DNA of 50,517 nt from Clostridiales bacterium CHKCI006 (GTDB lineage: Bacteria; Bacillota_I; Bacilli_A; Erysipelotrichales; Coprobacillaceae): contig FCNA01000068.1 of NCBI GenBank assembly GCA_900018345.1, positions 1-50,517 on the forward strand, read 5' to 3'. Positions 16,501 through 24,010 of this stretch are shown piece after piece. Each line of letters opens with the position of its first letter. Positions within the stretch are counted from its first letter, which is position 1. The notes below the pieces were generated by a model that saw nothing but the letters and a program-made list of their open reading frames with translations, searched no databases and was not told where the DNA came from. A program made the translations under genes and the position numbers.

Positions 16501-17202
16501 GGCGCTGTCTGCGCTCTTGCTCATGAAGCTGGGCAGCTTGGTGTGATTCTGTACGTTTGTGGCCATGCTGTTGTAGTAGCTCATGATCTGGTTATACAGC
16601 GGATGGCCGGTGCTGATCTGATCCAGCACTGCGTCATAGCCGCCGGTGTCCACCTTCTGGAAGTTGGAATCCCGTTCCCCGACCACGGTTTCCCAGACGA
16701 GGAGCTGGGTGGCGATCAGGTGGGCCAGGTTATCCGCACCTGCATTCTGGCTGCGCCAGTCCAGGGAGATGTTGCCGGTATAGCCATACTGAAAGATCCG
16801 GCCAATAAAGGTCTTGATCTCATCCGGCGAAATGGTGCTGTTGAGATTCGAGGGATAGTTATCCCAAAAGTTCTCATCCCACTTGGTCAGCACATCCCCG
16901 GTGTTCTGTGTGACACCAGGCTCGATGCAGTAGCAGGCGATTCCCGTATAGGAACCCATGGCCCGGATCGTTGTCTTGTTGGAACTTCCACTTGTCCAGC
17001 CATTCATATAGTGGAGGTTCGGATGGCCCCAATCGCCGCCATAGTTGGCATCCCCGTCACGGGGGAAAGAGATCATATAGACCTCCGCCTGCTCGCCAGC
17101 GGCATAGGCAGTGGTCGTTCCAAGACCGATAAAACTGGAGAGGCACAGAAGCATCGCCATAAATGCGGTGAGGCCCCTCTTGAAAACGCTTGTTTTCGAC
17201 AT
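13552..17202 (-). CDS. Thioester/Cna-B (SpaA-type) LPXTG-like surface adhesin
   Basis: 1216 residues from ATG 17202 (AAGGAGGAAAAATCA before it; the longer reading has no site). The signal peptide ends at AYAA (32-35). A TQXA thioester domain follows, with Cys in IACYCIEPG (88-96) and the TQLLVW motif. About eight SpaA/Cna-B repeats come next, most with an initial Lys strand (for example GTITIEKTG, RGSISGIKVDENG) and a terminal E-x-APYGY-type strand, probably locked by isopeptide bonds. The C-terminus has VPQTG, a hydrophobic helix and RKKNKDDE, so it is a sortase substrate. It probably promotes mating contact or host adhesion. Partner sortase: 7969-8751. Confidence 0.92.
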   Translation of the reverse strand: MSKTSVFKRGLTAFMAMLLCLSSFIGLGTTTAYAAGEQAEVYMISFPRDGDANYGGDWGHPNLHYMNGWTSGSSNKTTIRAMGSYTGIACYCIEPGVTQNTGDVLTKWDENFWDNYPSNLNSTISPDEIKTFIGRIFQYGYTGNISLDWRSQNAGADNLAHLIATQLLVWETVVGERDSNFQKVDTGGYDAVLDQISTGHPLYNQIMSYYNSMATNVQNHTKLPSFMSKSADSAQTFEFEWDGSQYKAVLTDENNVVGSFSFSASESGVNCSVEGNQLVITAAEAPSEFMTITAYKEATRYGVITWTDGNVGGGVQDVATFAETVSDSVQGFVNLKVSYGSAKIIKTSEDGIVEGLSFQITGNGVDQTVQTGPNGEIQIDNLKPGDYTITELSEDRYVPQDSQTVTVYASQVATVEFSNILKKFTVELTKSDSEKGEAQGDATLAGAKYGLYNGEDLVDTYTTDENGSFTTAEYICGPDWTIREIEPSPGYLLDETVHEVGADAGNFTIEHNIIPVGVGEDVIKGDIAIIKHTDDGSTQIETPEEGAEFQIYLKSAGSYDAADPDERDILTCDADGFAQSKKLPYGEYVVEQTKGWDGTEYMPAFTVTINEHGKTYKYLINNAEFEAYLKIVKVDAETGETIPYAGATFEIYDPDGNLVTMTTTYPEVQEHTQFVTNEEGWLITPEVLPFGEGYSIVEVEAPYGYVLNSDPVFFNVTPENAVSEDGIVLVIAEKENTPQKGTITIEKTGEVFSSVEIQEGKLQDRYKPIYAESGLEGAEFEIRAAEDITTPDGTLRYSAGEVVDTLTTSADGTATSTELYLGKYEIVETKAPYGMVLNEEPISVELEYAGQEVAVTSTSVSIYNERQKVLVKLYKDLEKDELFEIGTGDEILNVYFALYASEDLTAADGTTIPKDGLIEIAGVQADGTLTFSADLPIGSYYVKEYSTNEHYLISEETYPVVFEYGGEDTAVVEIVVNDGDAILNEIIRGSISGIKVDENGEPLPGAVFGLFKADCTEFTEENAILTAESAEDGSFSFTDVPYGIWQIKEISTVEGYVLSDEIFEVQIDEDGQVIELGNIENKPITGELEITKKDIADGKLLPNAGFRIKDEDGNVVAEGYTDENGIARFTLEYGKYTYEEFDAPDGYQIDTTPHSFEIREDGEIVKAEMTNEKIPTVDVPQTGDSSMTGFWIGLGAIALGGLVALLIIRKKNKDDE

Positions 17203-17312
17203 TGATTTTTCCTCCTTGTTGGCAAACAAAAAAAGACGCATCCGCAGATGTATCCCTCCATGCTGCCTGATTCAGTTTTCGTTACGCACTTTGCCGGAAT
17301 ACTCCGGCCACT

Positions 17313-17687
17313 TTACATCTGAGGAGCCATCCCTTCGGATGCGTCCTCGCTTTCGTCCAGTCCTTCCGCCTCGCTCTGTTCCAGCTCCTGCTGATAGGCG
17401 GACAGAACCGCCTCATTGATGGCAGTGCGGTCATTGGCATTCAGCGGAAAGAAGGTGTCCGAGTAATGGGTGTTTCCGTGTCTGTCCTGATAAGAGCGGC
17501 ACGGCATCCGGGCAAAGAGTCCGTTCTTGCCCCCCATCACCGCAATGTCACGGACAACAAAGCGCCCGGAAATGCAGACACTGGCAAACGCCTTGGTGCT
17601 GGAGCCGGTGTCGCACAGGGCATCGATCTTGGCGCTGAAGGCCGGGGCTTTTTTCTTCTGCCCGTTTTCTGATTGTTTCGTTGCCAT
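17313..17687 (-). CDS. SpoVG-like protein
   Basis: 124 residues from ATG 17687 behind CAGGAGGAAACAACC. After a Lys-rich start, the core AFASVCISGRFVVRDIAVMG, then MPCRSYQDRHGNTHYSD and FFPLNANDRTAINEAVLSAY, matches the SpoVG fold, an RNA/DNA-binding regulator. ICE copies are common and are not the chromosomal sporulation gene. It precedes the adhesin in the same operon and follows a complex hairpin. A role in regulating element gene expression is inference. Confidence 0.82.
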   Translation of the reverse strand: MATKQSENGQKKKAPAFSAKIDALCDTGSSTKAFASVCISGRFVVRDIAVMGGKNGLFARMPCRSYQDRHGNTHYSDTFFPLNANDRTAINEAVLSAYQQELEQSEAEGLDESEDASEGMAPQM

Positions 17688-17713
17688 GGTTGTTTCCTCC
17701 TGTTTGATTTATT

Positions 17714-17773
17714 CCCGCGGGCAACGAGCCAAGCAGCCATGCTTGCATGGATATTTGGCGACTGCCGCGAGGG
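17714..17773. other. Nested 60-nt stem-loop (structured RNA or DNA element)
   Basis: Read on the plus strand, three stacked stems can form: CCCGCGGGCA (17714-17723) with TGCCGCGAGGG (two bulges), GCCAA with TTGGC, and CCATG with CATGG closing a CTTG loop. It lies between the DUF3849 and SpoVG genes, immediately beside a perfect palindrome. No reading frame explains the pairing. It could be a leader structure for the SpoVG-adhesin transcript, a small RNA, or a single-strand origin type structure. Confidence 0.6.
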
Positions 17774-17801
17774 TAAAAAACATTGTAACAATGTTTTTTA
17801 C
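17773..17801 (-). terminator. Perfect 13-bp palindrome, bidirectional terminator
   Basis: GTAAAAAACATTG, TAA loop, CAATGTTTTTTAC: 13 paired bases with T-runs on both strands. It overlaps the stop codon of the DUF3849 gene and so would end its transcript. Confidence 0.75.
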
Positions 17802-18532
17802 TGCAAAGTCATGCCATCGGACGGGGTTTCCTCCGCCTCCGGCACCTCCATTGCCGCAAGTTTTTCCTTCGCCCAATCCGGCAGATATTCTGCGCTCAGG
17901 ACTCCGATAAAATCGGAGCGGTTGAAAAAGGTGATCTGATCCTTTTCCTCGCTTAAGAATCTCCCGAATACGGTCTGCCTGGGAGCGCCGGGGATGCATC
18001 CCCATCCATCCTTGGCAAGGAAAAGCTGACGCTCCGGTGTCTGGTAGGCGCTGCCCAGGATATGAGGGTTCAGCACCAGCAGTTTCCCGGTATAGTCCTG
18101 ATTCTGGCTGTTCTCCACACAGTGGGCGGCGGTAAACAGGCCCAGGGCCTGCCATGCCTTCCGCACATCGCTTATGAACAGATCCGTCAGCCCCGGATGG
18201 GAACTTACTTCAAACTGCCAGTTATGATCCTCCTGGGGAATCGGGAAGGTTTCTGCCCATTGCCGGTTTTCCGGGGAGATGCGGCCATCTTCTTTTTTCT
18301 GCTGTACGGTATTGGCCAACACCCAGTTCACACGGTTGAAGCCATACTGCTCGATGATCGGCTCCGCCAGATCCGGCCCCAGCTTCTTGCCATCATAGTT
18401 TTCGGCAATGATCCGCTCGATGGCCATGGCGCAGTCGCAGTTGATCTTATAACTTTCCCGCCAGAGATCTTTTTCCTCATGCCGGACAGCCTCCTTCAGA
18501 GAATGGCGGTAAAGGGGCTTTCGGCTATCCAT
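17798..18532 (-). CDS. DUF3849 domain protein
   Basis: 244 residues from ATG 18532 (the GTG at 18541 overlaps the ribosome site). The first half carries the DUF3849 signature: YKINCDCAMAIERIIAENYD, then IIEQYGFNRVNWVLANTVQQ and DGRISPENRQWA. The C-terminal part (FGRFLSEEKDQITFFNRSDF, GVLSAEYLPDWAKEKL) is typical of longer ICE variants that continue into a large polyvalent-type region. Function unknown; it is a marker gene of Tn1549-like elements. It overlaps the AbrB-like gene by eight bases. Confidence 0.8.
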   Translation of the reverse strand: MDSRKPLYRHSLKEAVRHEEKDLWRESYKINCDCAMAIERIIAENYDGKKLGPDLAEPIIEQYGFNRVNWVLANTVQQKKEDGRISPENRQWAETFPIPQEDHNWQFEVSSHPGLTDLFISDVRKAWQALGLFTAAHCVENSQNQDYTGKLLVLNPHILGSAYQTPERQLFLAKDGWGCIPGAPRQTVFGRFLSEEKDQITFFNRSDFIGVLSAEYLPDWAKEKLAAMEVPEAEETPSDGMTLQ

Positions 18533-18824
18533 AAAAATCACCGCCCTTTTTCTCAGCCCATTTGACGGACAGATGGATCAGGGCCGCATGCTGTTCCTCC
18601 GGGGTGAGACTGTTTAGGAATTCCAGCAGCGATACCTCGTCATCCTTGGCCCGTTCCTTTGCCTTGCACTCATCGCAGATCTTTTCCCGTTTTACCACCA
18701 CGGTGCGGTCATCCTGCTCGGTAAAGGACAAAATGTCATTGTAGGCAAAGCCCACACGCTTGCGGATTTCAAAGGGGATGGTAATGCGCCCCCGTTTACC
18801 GAGGACACGGTACATCGGCCCCAT
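18525..18824 (-). CDS. AbrB/MazE/SpoVT-family DNA-binding protein
   Basis: 99 residues from ATG 18824, whose ATGA overlaps the stop of the gene before it. The N-terminal swapped-hairpin AbrB domain is clear: YRVLGKRGRITIPFEIRKRV, then DILSFTEQDDRTVVVKRE. A CDECKAKE segment and a helical C-terminus (LLEFLNSLTPEEQHAALIHL) follow. AbrB-like proteins bind DNA as dimers and commonly autoregulate. A Cys-rich neighbour gene upstream suggests paired action. Probably a regulator of the element. Confidence 0.82.
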   Translation of the reverse strand: MGPMYRVLGKRGRITIPFEIRKRVGFAYNDILSFTEQDDRTVVVKREKICDECKAKERAKDDEVSLLEFLNSLTPEEQHAALIHLSVKWAEKKGGDFYG

Positions 18825-19042
18825 CAGAACACCTCGCTTTCCTCGCAAGCATCCGCATGAGGGCAGTTCTCACAATCGCCATCACAGGCGATATCGTCTT
18901 CCATGCCATCCATCACTTCAATGACGATCCGGCCCTCCGAAGCGGAGTAACGAAGCAGCGACAGCGGCTCAATACCGGAGGCCATGAACAGATCGGCGGG
19001 TACAGGCATGAAAATAAATCCCTTTACGATTTTTTCTTGCAT
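18824..19042 (-). CDS. Small Cys-rich ICE protein, AbrB-partner-like
   Basis: 72 residues from ATG 19042; an upstream GTG at 19054 overlaps the AAAGGAG ribosome site. The N-terminal half (GFIFMPVPADLFMASGIEPL, then RYSASEGRIVIEVMD) resembles a split SpoVT/AbrB-type beta structure. The C-terminus has four Cys and two His-like ligands in CDGDCENCPHADACEE, which suggests metal binding. It overlaps the methylase gene and the AbrB-like gene at both ends, so all three are co-translated. Role unknown. Confidence 0.68.
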   Translation of the reverse strand: MQEKIVKGFIFMPVPADLFMASGIEPLSLLRYSASEGRIVIEVMDGMEDDIACDGDCENCPHADACEESEVF

Positions 19043-20004
19043 GATATGATACACTCCTTTAAGGTTTTTTCGTAATCGAAGCTGGGATCGGAAAACAGCG
19101 TCATCTGATGCGGTTTCCGGCGCTCCCTCTCATACAGGTCATAGTTGCCGATGAGCAGCTCCGGGAATTCCTTGCCCGCCTCGTATTTCTGCACCATGGA
19201 GTGGATACGCTTAAAATCAAAGAATTCCGATCCCCGGTACAGATCCCGGATCTCCGGGCAGTCGTTGTAGGACACCAGCCATTTGCCTTTCGCATCCGCC
19301 AGGGTGCTTTGGAGACGCACATGATCCTCCCAGGTAAATCCGCACTCATACACATACTCGCTGCTGAAATAGGGCGGATCACAGTAAAAGAAGGCATCCG
19401 GGCGGTCATAATGGCTGATCAGCACTTCAAAGTCCTGATTCTCGATGACGGCGTTCTCCATCCGGATGCTGAAATCCTGGATCAGCCCGAACAGGCTCCG
19501 GACGGAGAAGGGCTGGCAGGCGAAGCTCTTTCCTGAACTGGAATAGCTGTAGCGGATGAGTTTTAGGAACATCACCGCTCGGCGCAGGTCATAATCATGC
19601 ATGGCCTTTTTATACAGCTCCCGGATTTCCTCCGCCTTGATCTCCGGCAGGACAATCGTGGTCAGATCCAGCTCCTGATTTAAGAATTCATCGGTGAATT
19701 CTTCCTTCTGGAAGAACTTCTTTAAGACCAGGAAGTCATCCCTGGCGTTTAAGGGCAGAAAGCCCAGCTCCCGGATAAAGGACAGAGGCCGGTCACGCAT
19801 ACAGCGGAACAGGTTCACCAGGTTCCCATTGTAGTCGTTGTAAACCTCGAATTTATCCGGCTCGGCCTTGCCTAACAGCACTGCGCCGGAGCCGCCGAAG
19901 GGTTCGATATACCGCTCATAGCGGATTGGGAACAGCGCATAGAGAATGTGGAGGATGGACGTTTTATTGCCCACCCAGCTCACAGGTGTTTTGATATTCA
20001 CCAC
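19024..20004 (-). CDS. D12-class DNA adenine-N6 methyltransferase
   Basis: 326 residues. The S-adenosylmethionine motif I is EPFGGSGAVLL (34-44), and catalytic motif IV is CDPPYF (208-213) of the Dam/D12 type. The start is unclear: two GTG codons sit within or right after AAGGAGG, and the ideal spacing falls on ATC. No restriction endonuclease is adjacent, so it is an orphan methylase. It probably protects the element from host restriction or marks it. The recognition sequence cannot be read from the protein. A terminator precedes it. Confidence 0.85.
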   Translation of the reverse strand: MVNIKTPVSWVGNKTSILHILYALFPIRYERYIEPFGGSGAVLLGKAEPDKFEVYNDYNGNLVNLFRCMRDRPLSFIRELGFLPLNARDDFLVLKKFFQKEEFTDEFLNQELDLTTIVLPEIKAEEIRELYKKAMHDYDLRRAVMFLKLIRYSYSSSGKSFACQPFSVRSLFGLIQDFSIRMENAVIENQDFEVLISHYDRPDAFFYCDPPYFSSEYVYECGFTWEDHVRLQSTLADAKGKWLVSYNDCPEIRDLYRGSEFFDFKRIHSMVQKYEAGKEFPELLIGNYDLYERERRKPHQMTLFSDPSFDYEKTLKECIISCKKKS

Positions 20005-20034
20005 CTCCTTGGTGGCACCAACCGCCCGGAAAGC

Positions 20035-20078
20035 AAAAAAGCCGGTACCAACCGTCTTAAAGGGCGATTGATACCGGC
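20035..20078 (-). terminator. Terminator or attenuator upstream of the methylase gene
   Basis: On the minus strand a stem of about ten bases (GCCGGTATCA with TGGTACCGGC) is followed directly by TTTTTT. It lies between the DUF3789 gene and the methylase start, only about 30 bases before the latter, so it could work as an attenuator. Confidence 0.7.
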
Positions 20079-20094
20079 GTAATTTTAGCGATAC

Positions 20095-20202
20095 TTAAAG
20101 TTTTGGCATATCCCGGTCAGCACGGAAGGCCGCTTGGCAGAGACATAAAATCACAATCCCCATGATCCCTCCAACCACAGTTCCAGATAAAAATGCAGCC
20201 AT
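20095..20202 (-). CDS. DUF3789-like small membrane protein
   Basis: 35 residues from ATG 20202, read directly from the minus strand. One membrane helix with a Gly-rich face (AAFLSGTVVGGIMGIVILCL) is followed by CQAAFRADRDMPKL. The FLSGTxxGGxxGV and CLCQAA pattern is that of DUF3789, a tiny family typical of ICEs. AGGAGAGG lies just upstream. It is shorter than common ORF-length cut-offs. Function unknown. Confidence 0.75.
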   Translation of the reverse strand: MAAFLSGTVVGGIMGIVILCLCQAAFRADRDMPKL

Positions 20203-20233
20203 CTTTCTTCACCTCTCCTTCCTTTCAAATGGT

Positions 20234-20815
20234 TTATAAGTCCATGTCCATCCCTTCCTCGAAATCCTCATCCGTCTCATCGATAGAAGTGATGTTGACA
20301 TAGTCTCCGATAATTACCAGGGCCTTATCATAGCTGCCGGATTCCATAATGCGGCTCCGCATTTCCCTGGCTTGTTCCTCCATGCCATGTTCCTTGAGTG
20401 TCCGGCTGGCAATCCCCATCAGGTTGAAGATGTTTCCGTTCTGCCCAATGAGAGGGCAGTCCGGCTTTTGTGCCGGGACGTTTTCTTCCAAAGGGCCGCC
20501 CAATCGGTTATCCACGTAGTCGGAACGCCACATGCTCCCGAACTGCTCACGGGTGTTCAAGCGCCAGATCGCCAGCTTTCCCATATCCAGCTTGACATCG
20601 TCAAAGGGGAGGAACAGGTTGGTCAGGCCCTGATGTTCAAAAACGGAAGCCTGTTCAAACCGGCTCCCGTCCAGCAGAATATTTTCCTCCGTCAGCATGT
20701 CATTGATGCCGGTTACCCATTCCTGCAGATCCCCGCCGCAGCCCTGAAGGATCAGCCCTTCCGGAGTATCCGGACGCCGGAGCTGCTCGGCTTTGATTTC
20801 AGTGATTGTTGCCAT
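20234..20815 (-). CDS. Conserved hypothetical ICE protein
   Basis: 193 residues from ATG 20815 with AAGGATTC before it. The core GCGGDLQEWVTGINDMLTEE, then FLPFDDVKLDMGKLAIWRL and MWRSDYVDNRLGG, recurs in many Firmicutes conjugative elements. Soluble, with an acidic C-terminal tail (DETDEDFEEGMDMDL). No catalytic motif is visible. It starts inside the end of the small membrane-protein gene before it, so it is co-translated. Function unknown. Confidence 0.7.
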   Translation of the reverse strand: MATITEIKAEQLRRPDTPEGLILQGCGGDLQEWVTGINDMLTEENILLDGSRFEQASVFEHQGLTNLFLPFDDVKLDMGKLAIWRLNTREQFGSMWRSDYVDNRLGGPLEENVPAQKPDCPLIGQNGNIFNLMGIASRTLKEHGMEEQAREMRSRIMESGSYDKALVIIGDYVNITSIDETDEDFEEGMDMDL

Positions 20816-21002
20816 GAATCCTTCTCTCCATTTCTGTTTGGTTCATCATCGCCTGTGTTTCATTCAGGCGCTTACTCAGCTTTTCAATTTCCGCAGCGGT
20901 TTCCCGCTGATATTCCCGATAACTGAACAAGGCCATGGCTGCCAGGGCGGTAATCGCCGCTCCCAGGATCAGGCCCAGGACAAAATCCAGTGCAAACATC
21001 AT
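20799..21002 (-). CDS. Small single-span membrane protein
   Basis: 67 residues. A membrane helix near the N-terminus (FVLGLILGAAITALAAMALF) is followed by a charged coiled-coil-like tail (EYQRETAAEIEKLSKRLNET). The ATG touches the stop codon of the LPD28 protein gene and has GGAGGAATACAGT before it, a clear coupling arrangement. It is probably a real, ICE-specific membrane protein. Role unknown. Confidence 0.65.
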   Translation of the reverse strand: MMFALDFVLGLILGAAITALAAMALFSYREYQRETAAEIEKLSKRLNETQAMMNQTEMERRIHGNNH

Positions 21003-22588
21003 TACTGTATTCCTCCCATCTGCGGGGCAGAGTCTTCCTCCGGGGCATCCGTCTGGGTGAAATCCGTTTGCAGGAATTCCTCCGGTGTCAGGTCATAGCC
21101 CAGGAAGTTTGGGCTGGTATCCTCATCAAAGACGAGATATTCCTGGCCGCCAAAATCCAGCGGCGCTTTGGTCAGGATCGTACCAGCGTGATTTGCCGCC
21201 ACGTTCCTTTCAATGGTGGCAAAAGCCAGATTTTCTCCTTCCCGCAGGTCATAGCGGTAAAGTCCATCCGGAAGTTCCTGCTCGGTAACTCGGCCATTGG
21301 TAAACAGGGCGGTCTGCCCAAGCACCTCCACCACCTCCAGCTTTTCATCGGTCAGGGCCTGGGCGGATAGTTCCCTGGACGGCTCCCCGTAGGGAACCAA
21401 TTCATACAGGGAATGCCCAGGAGCCGATAGGATTCCGTATTCTGTCTGTGTTGCGCCCAGCTTCTGCAGCAATCTGGCTCCTTCGGCCTGCGTTGCAATG
21501 GTGGACAGCCACCTCCGATCCATGCGGGTGTCCAGGTGATGAGCCAGATACTCTTTGAAAAAGTCCGCTTCATCACAGGGCAACGGCGTGAATTCATACT
21601 CTGGAAGATGAGCGGCAAGCTCCAATGCCTTTTCCATCGTCAGGTGCGGCTCGGCCTCCAGCACCGCCTTGTATTTGATCTGATCCGGTTCGGACATGGC
21701 CTGATACTGCATGGCAATCTGGTTCAACCGGGCAAAGTGATCCATGCTGTTATAGACCTGGTCATCGATCTGCGGGATAGCGGAATCCATGTCGAAATAA
21801 ACGCAGTCTTCCATGCACATCTCGTTATGAGCATGTGCGATTTGCGCTGCCTTTTCCGGCGAGATGGGCAGGCTGATCCACTCGGCACTTCCAGCGGTTT
21901 CCTCCGGATCGTCCATGGGAGTCTGCGCGACCAAAAGCCGGAATACCGCATCCTCCGGTTCTTCTTTTGTTTCCGGCAGATGGGTTCCATCATAAATCTC
22001 GGCCAGCTCGTATTCCCCGGCTACCACGTAGCAGCCATCCACGAACACGCCGCCATCATTTTTTCTCTGCAGTCTTCCAATCTGCGCCTGATCCAGCAGA
22101 TAGAGGGAGGACTCCGGGATGGCGTTTACATCTTCATTCAGCTCATTCTCGACAACAAACCGCCCCAGGGCTTCATCGTCACCGACATTCGAAGCGATCA
22201 TGACTGTATCCAGTCCATAGGTCAGGTTGATCAATTCCTTCATGGGGATTCCGTTCTTATACCGACCAGCCTCCAGCCTCTGGAGAAACACGCCCTTCAA
22301 AAGCAGAATGTCCTCATCCGGCATAAATGCCAAGCGGCGGGCAAAAAAGTTTAGCTCTGGGAGCGTGGGAGCGATCAGGGTAATACCGGCCAGCTCCGGG
22401 AGTTTCGGGCTTTTCCGGATGCTCACATCGAAAGGGCGTTCCGGAGTCGCTGTAGACCGGAGCCTCTGGAGTGCATCCCAAATCCGTCCGCCCATGGCAG
22501 GAAGGTCTAAGACCGTAAAATAGACGCCGCTCCGGTCAGCATTTTCTGCGACCACTTCAATCTGTAAGGTTTCTCTATCAGGTTCCAT
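21002..22588 (-). CDS. Antirestriction-type / LPD28 domain protein
   Basis: 528 residues from ATG 22588 with GGAGATGGAACA upstream. The N-terminal part (GVYFTVLDLPAMGGRIWDAL, later LPELNFFARRLAFM) resembles ArdA-related ICE proteins. The C-terminal region (LPDGLYRYDLREGENLAFAT, then IERNVAANHAGTILTKAPL) matches the large-polyvalent-protein domain LPD28, found in conjugative elements. Such proteins are thought to protect incoming DNA from host defences. The protein is acidic and soluble. Direct antirestriction activity is inferred from family context only. Confidence 0.75.
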   Translation of the reverse strand: MEPDRETLQIEVVAENADRSGVYFTVLDLPAMGGRIWDALQRLRSTATPERPFDVSIRKSPKLPELAGITLIAPTLPELNFFARRLAFMPDEDILLLKGVFLQRLEAGRYKNGIPMKELINLTYGLDTVMIASNVGDDEALGRFVVENELNEDVNAIPESSLYLLDQAQIGRLQRKNDGGVFVDGCYVVAGEYELAEIYDGTHLPETKEEPEDAVFRLLVAQTPMDDPEETAGSAEWISLPISPEKAAQIAHAHNEMCMEDCVYFDMDSAIPQIDDQVYNSMDHFARLNQIAMQYQAMSEPDQIKYKAVLEAEPHLTMEKALELAAHLPEYEFTPLPCDEADFFKEYLAHHLDTRMDRRWLSTIATQAEGARLLQKLGATQTEYGILSAPGHSLYELVPYGEPSRELSAQALTDEKLEVVEVLGQTALFTNGRVTEQELPDGLYRYDLREGENLAFATIERNVAANHAGTILTKAPLDFGGQEYLVFDEDTSPNFLGYDLTPEEFLQTDFTQTDAPEEDSAPQMGGIQ

Positions 22589-22612
22589 TGTTCCATCTCC
22601 ATTTCTTTTTTC

Positions 22613-23329
22613 TTATAACTGCATCCCTGGCGTTTCGTCCTGCCCATCCGAGAGCGCACGGTTTACCATTTCCTGAAGCTGATCCGGATCATCGCAGATA
22701 GCCTTGAATGCCATTCCCATGCGCTCCAGCAGAGCGGCATCCGGGCAGTAGCAGTAAAATCCTCCGGCCTCGCTGTCAAACGAAATCCTCCCCAATCCGG
22801 CATCATCCTGAAATGCTGTCTGGAAGACTTTCTCCCATTCATAGCCATTCCCGTGGGTATACAGGCCGAAGGAATTCTTTGCTTCTTCGCCATGTTCCTC
22901 CGCGAACCGGTTAAACGCCGCCTGTCCATAGTCTTCATAGGGTTCCTGCAGGAAGGAGAAAGGAAGGGACAGCCCATATTTCCCGTTGCCGCATTGATAC
23001 AGTTCAAATGGCTCCAGACGCTTATTGACTTCCTTCAGGCGCTTGTCCTCCGGGCTGGGTTCCTCATCCACCACCATAGTGCCATCCAGTTCCATCTGCA
23101 TGGGGATCAGCGCCTTCAGCAGTGCCTCACGATATTCCATGTCGGCAATCCGGTCAATATAGATGCCAAAGGTATTCAGAAAGTAAGAGCCATCCTCCTG
23201 GGTAATCAACAGATCGCTTTCCAGCCCCTGGCTGCAGATAAAATCCGCCACCTCCTGAATGCTATGCAGCTCCTGACTTCCTTGGTCTGAATGCCCAATG
23301 AGAAGGGGATACTTTTCTTCAATGCTCAT
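22613..23329 (-). CDS. Conserved hypothetical ICE protein
   Basis: 238 residues from ATG 23329, which overlaps the end of the gene before it. GAGGAATGTGAACC precedes the start. It is acidic and soluble. Conserved-looking segments are QEVADFICSQGLESDLLITQ, YGLSLPFSFLQEPYEDYGQA and AGGFYCYCPDAALLERMGMA. The alternating short strands and helices suggest a compact alpha/beta fold. I do not recognise the family, and no motif indicates an activity. Confidence 0.68.
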   Translation of the reverse strand: MSIEEKYPLLIGHSDQGSQELHSIQEVADFICSQGLESDLLITQEDGSYFLNTFGIYIDRIADMEYREALLKALIPMQMELDGTMVVDEEPSPEDKRLKEVNKRLEPFELYQCGNGKYGLSLPFSFLQEPYEDYGQAAFNRFAEEHGEEAKNSFGLYTHGNGYEWEKVFQTAFQDDAGLGRISFDSEAGGFYCYCPDAALLERMGMAFKAICDDPDQLQEMVNRALSDGQDETPGMQL

Positions 23330-23949
23330 GGTTCACATTCCTCCTTTTTTTCTGCCGGTTCTACGGCTTTCAGACCGAATCTGCGGATCGCCATGGCATT
23401 GCAGATGGCGGCGAACTGTTTCGGGGAGATCAGCTCCCGGTCAGCCAGATCCCGGATGGTAAGATGCCGGGTTCCCATATATAAATCCTTGGCGGCACAG
23501 TAAAGGGGATAAGTGTATTCATTCAGGCCGCACAGTTTCCGGCGGTCAAACCGGATGAGGTTCCCATCCACCTGATGCCTCATGATGCGCCAGAGCCTCG
23601 GATCGGCGGTAAAAAGATAAAGTGCCGACAGCAGGGCATAATTTTTCCGGTCTTTTTTCTGGATGGCTATCTGGAAAAGTTTCTGATGGTAATTGCTTAG
23701 ATAGTTCATGGGCCTCATCTCGCTTTCGATTAGAAGTTCCTCCACTCTTTGTAGGAAGGGGCGGTATCGGACAGCATGCATGGTATCCGCAATCATCTCC
23801 TGATAAGTGGGCGGGGGCGGTTCCTGCAGACAGATATAAATCTGATCCGGCATGACCATGCTCCCATAGCCCTTGGGCTGGAAACCGGGAATCATCTGCA
23901 TGAGGATCTCCAGCTCACGGAGGGCTTCGGTTTCGGTAAAATACATCAT
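23326..23949 (-). CDS. DUF6075-like ICE protein
   Basis: 207 residues from the ATG at 23949 (AAAGGAACC upstream). The C-terminal two thirds (ALLSALYLFTADPRLWRIMR, then HLTIRDLADRELISPKQFAA and ICNAMAIRRFGLKAV) recall DUF6075 proteins of Firmicutes conjugative elements. The N-terminal part contains a PPPPTYQE stretch. Mostly helical, soluble. It starts after a strong terminator and overlaps the next gene by four bases, so it may open a transcription unit. Function unknown. Confidence 0.66.
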   Translation of the reverse strand: MMYFTETEALRELEILMQMIPGFQPKGYGSMVMPDQIYICLQEPPPPTYQEMIADTMHAVRYRPFLQRVEELLIESEMRPMNYLSNYHQKLFQIAIQKKDRKNYALLSALYLFTADPRLWRIMRHQVDGNLIRFDRRKLCGLNEYTYPLYCAAKDLYMGTRHLTIRDLADRELISPKQFAAICNAMAIRRFGLKAVEPAEKKEECEP

Positions 23950-23963
23950 TCATGGTTCCTTTC

Positions 23964-23999
23964 ATAAAAAAAGCCCTCGCTTCATCAACAAAGCAAGGG
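23964..23999 (-). terminator. Rho-independent terminator in the ICE
   Basis: On the minus strand CCCTTGCTT pairs with AAGCGAGGG (one wobble) around eight bases and is followed by CTTTTTTT. It ends the first four-gene unit of the element. Confidence 0.8.
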
Positions 24000-24010
24000 T
24001 GTCACTTAGG

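Noticed and set aside
21536-22354. 272-codon plus-strand frame
   Set aside because: It is antisense to the LPD28 protein, without recognisable domain or start.
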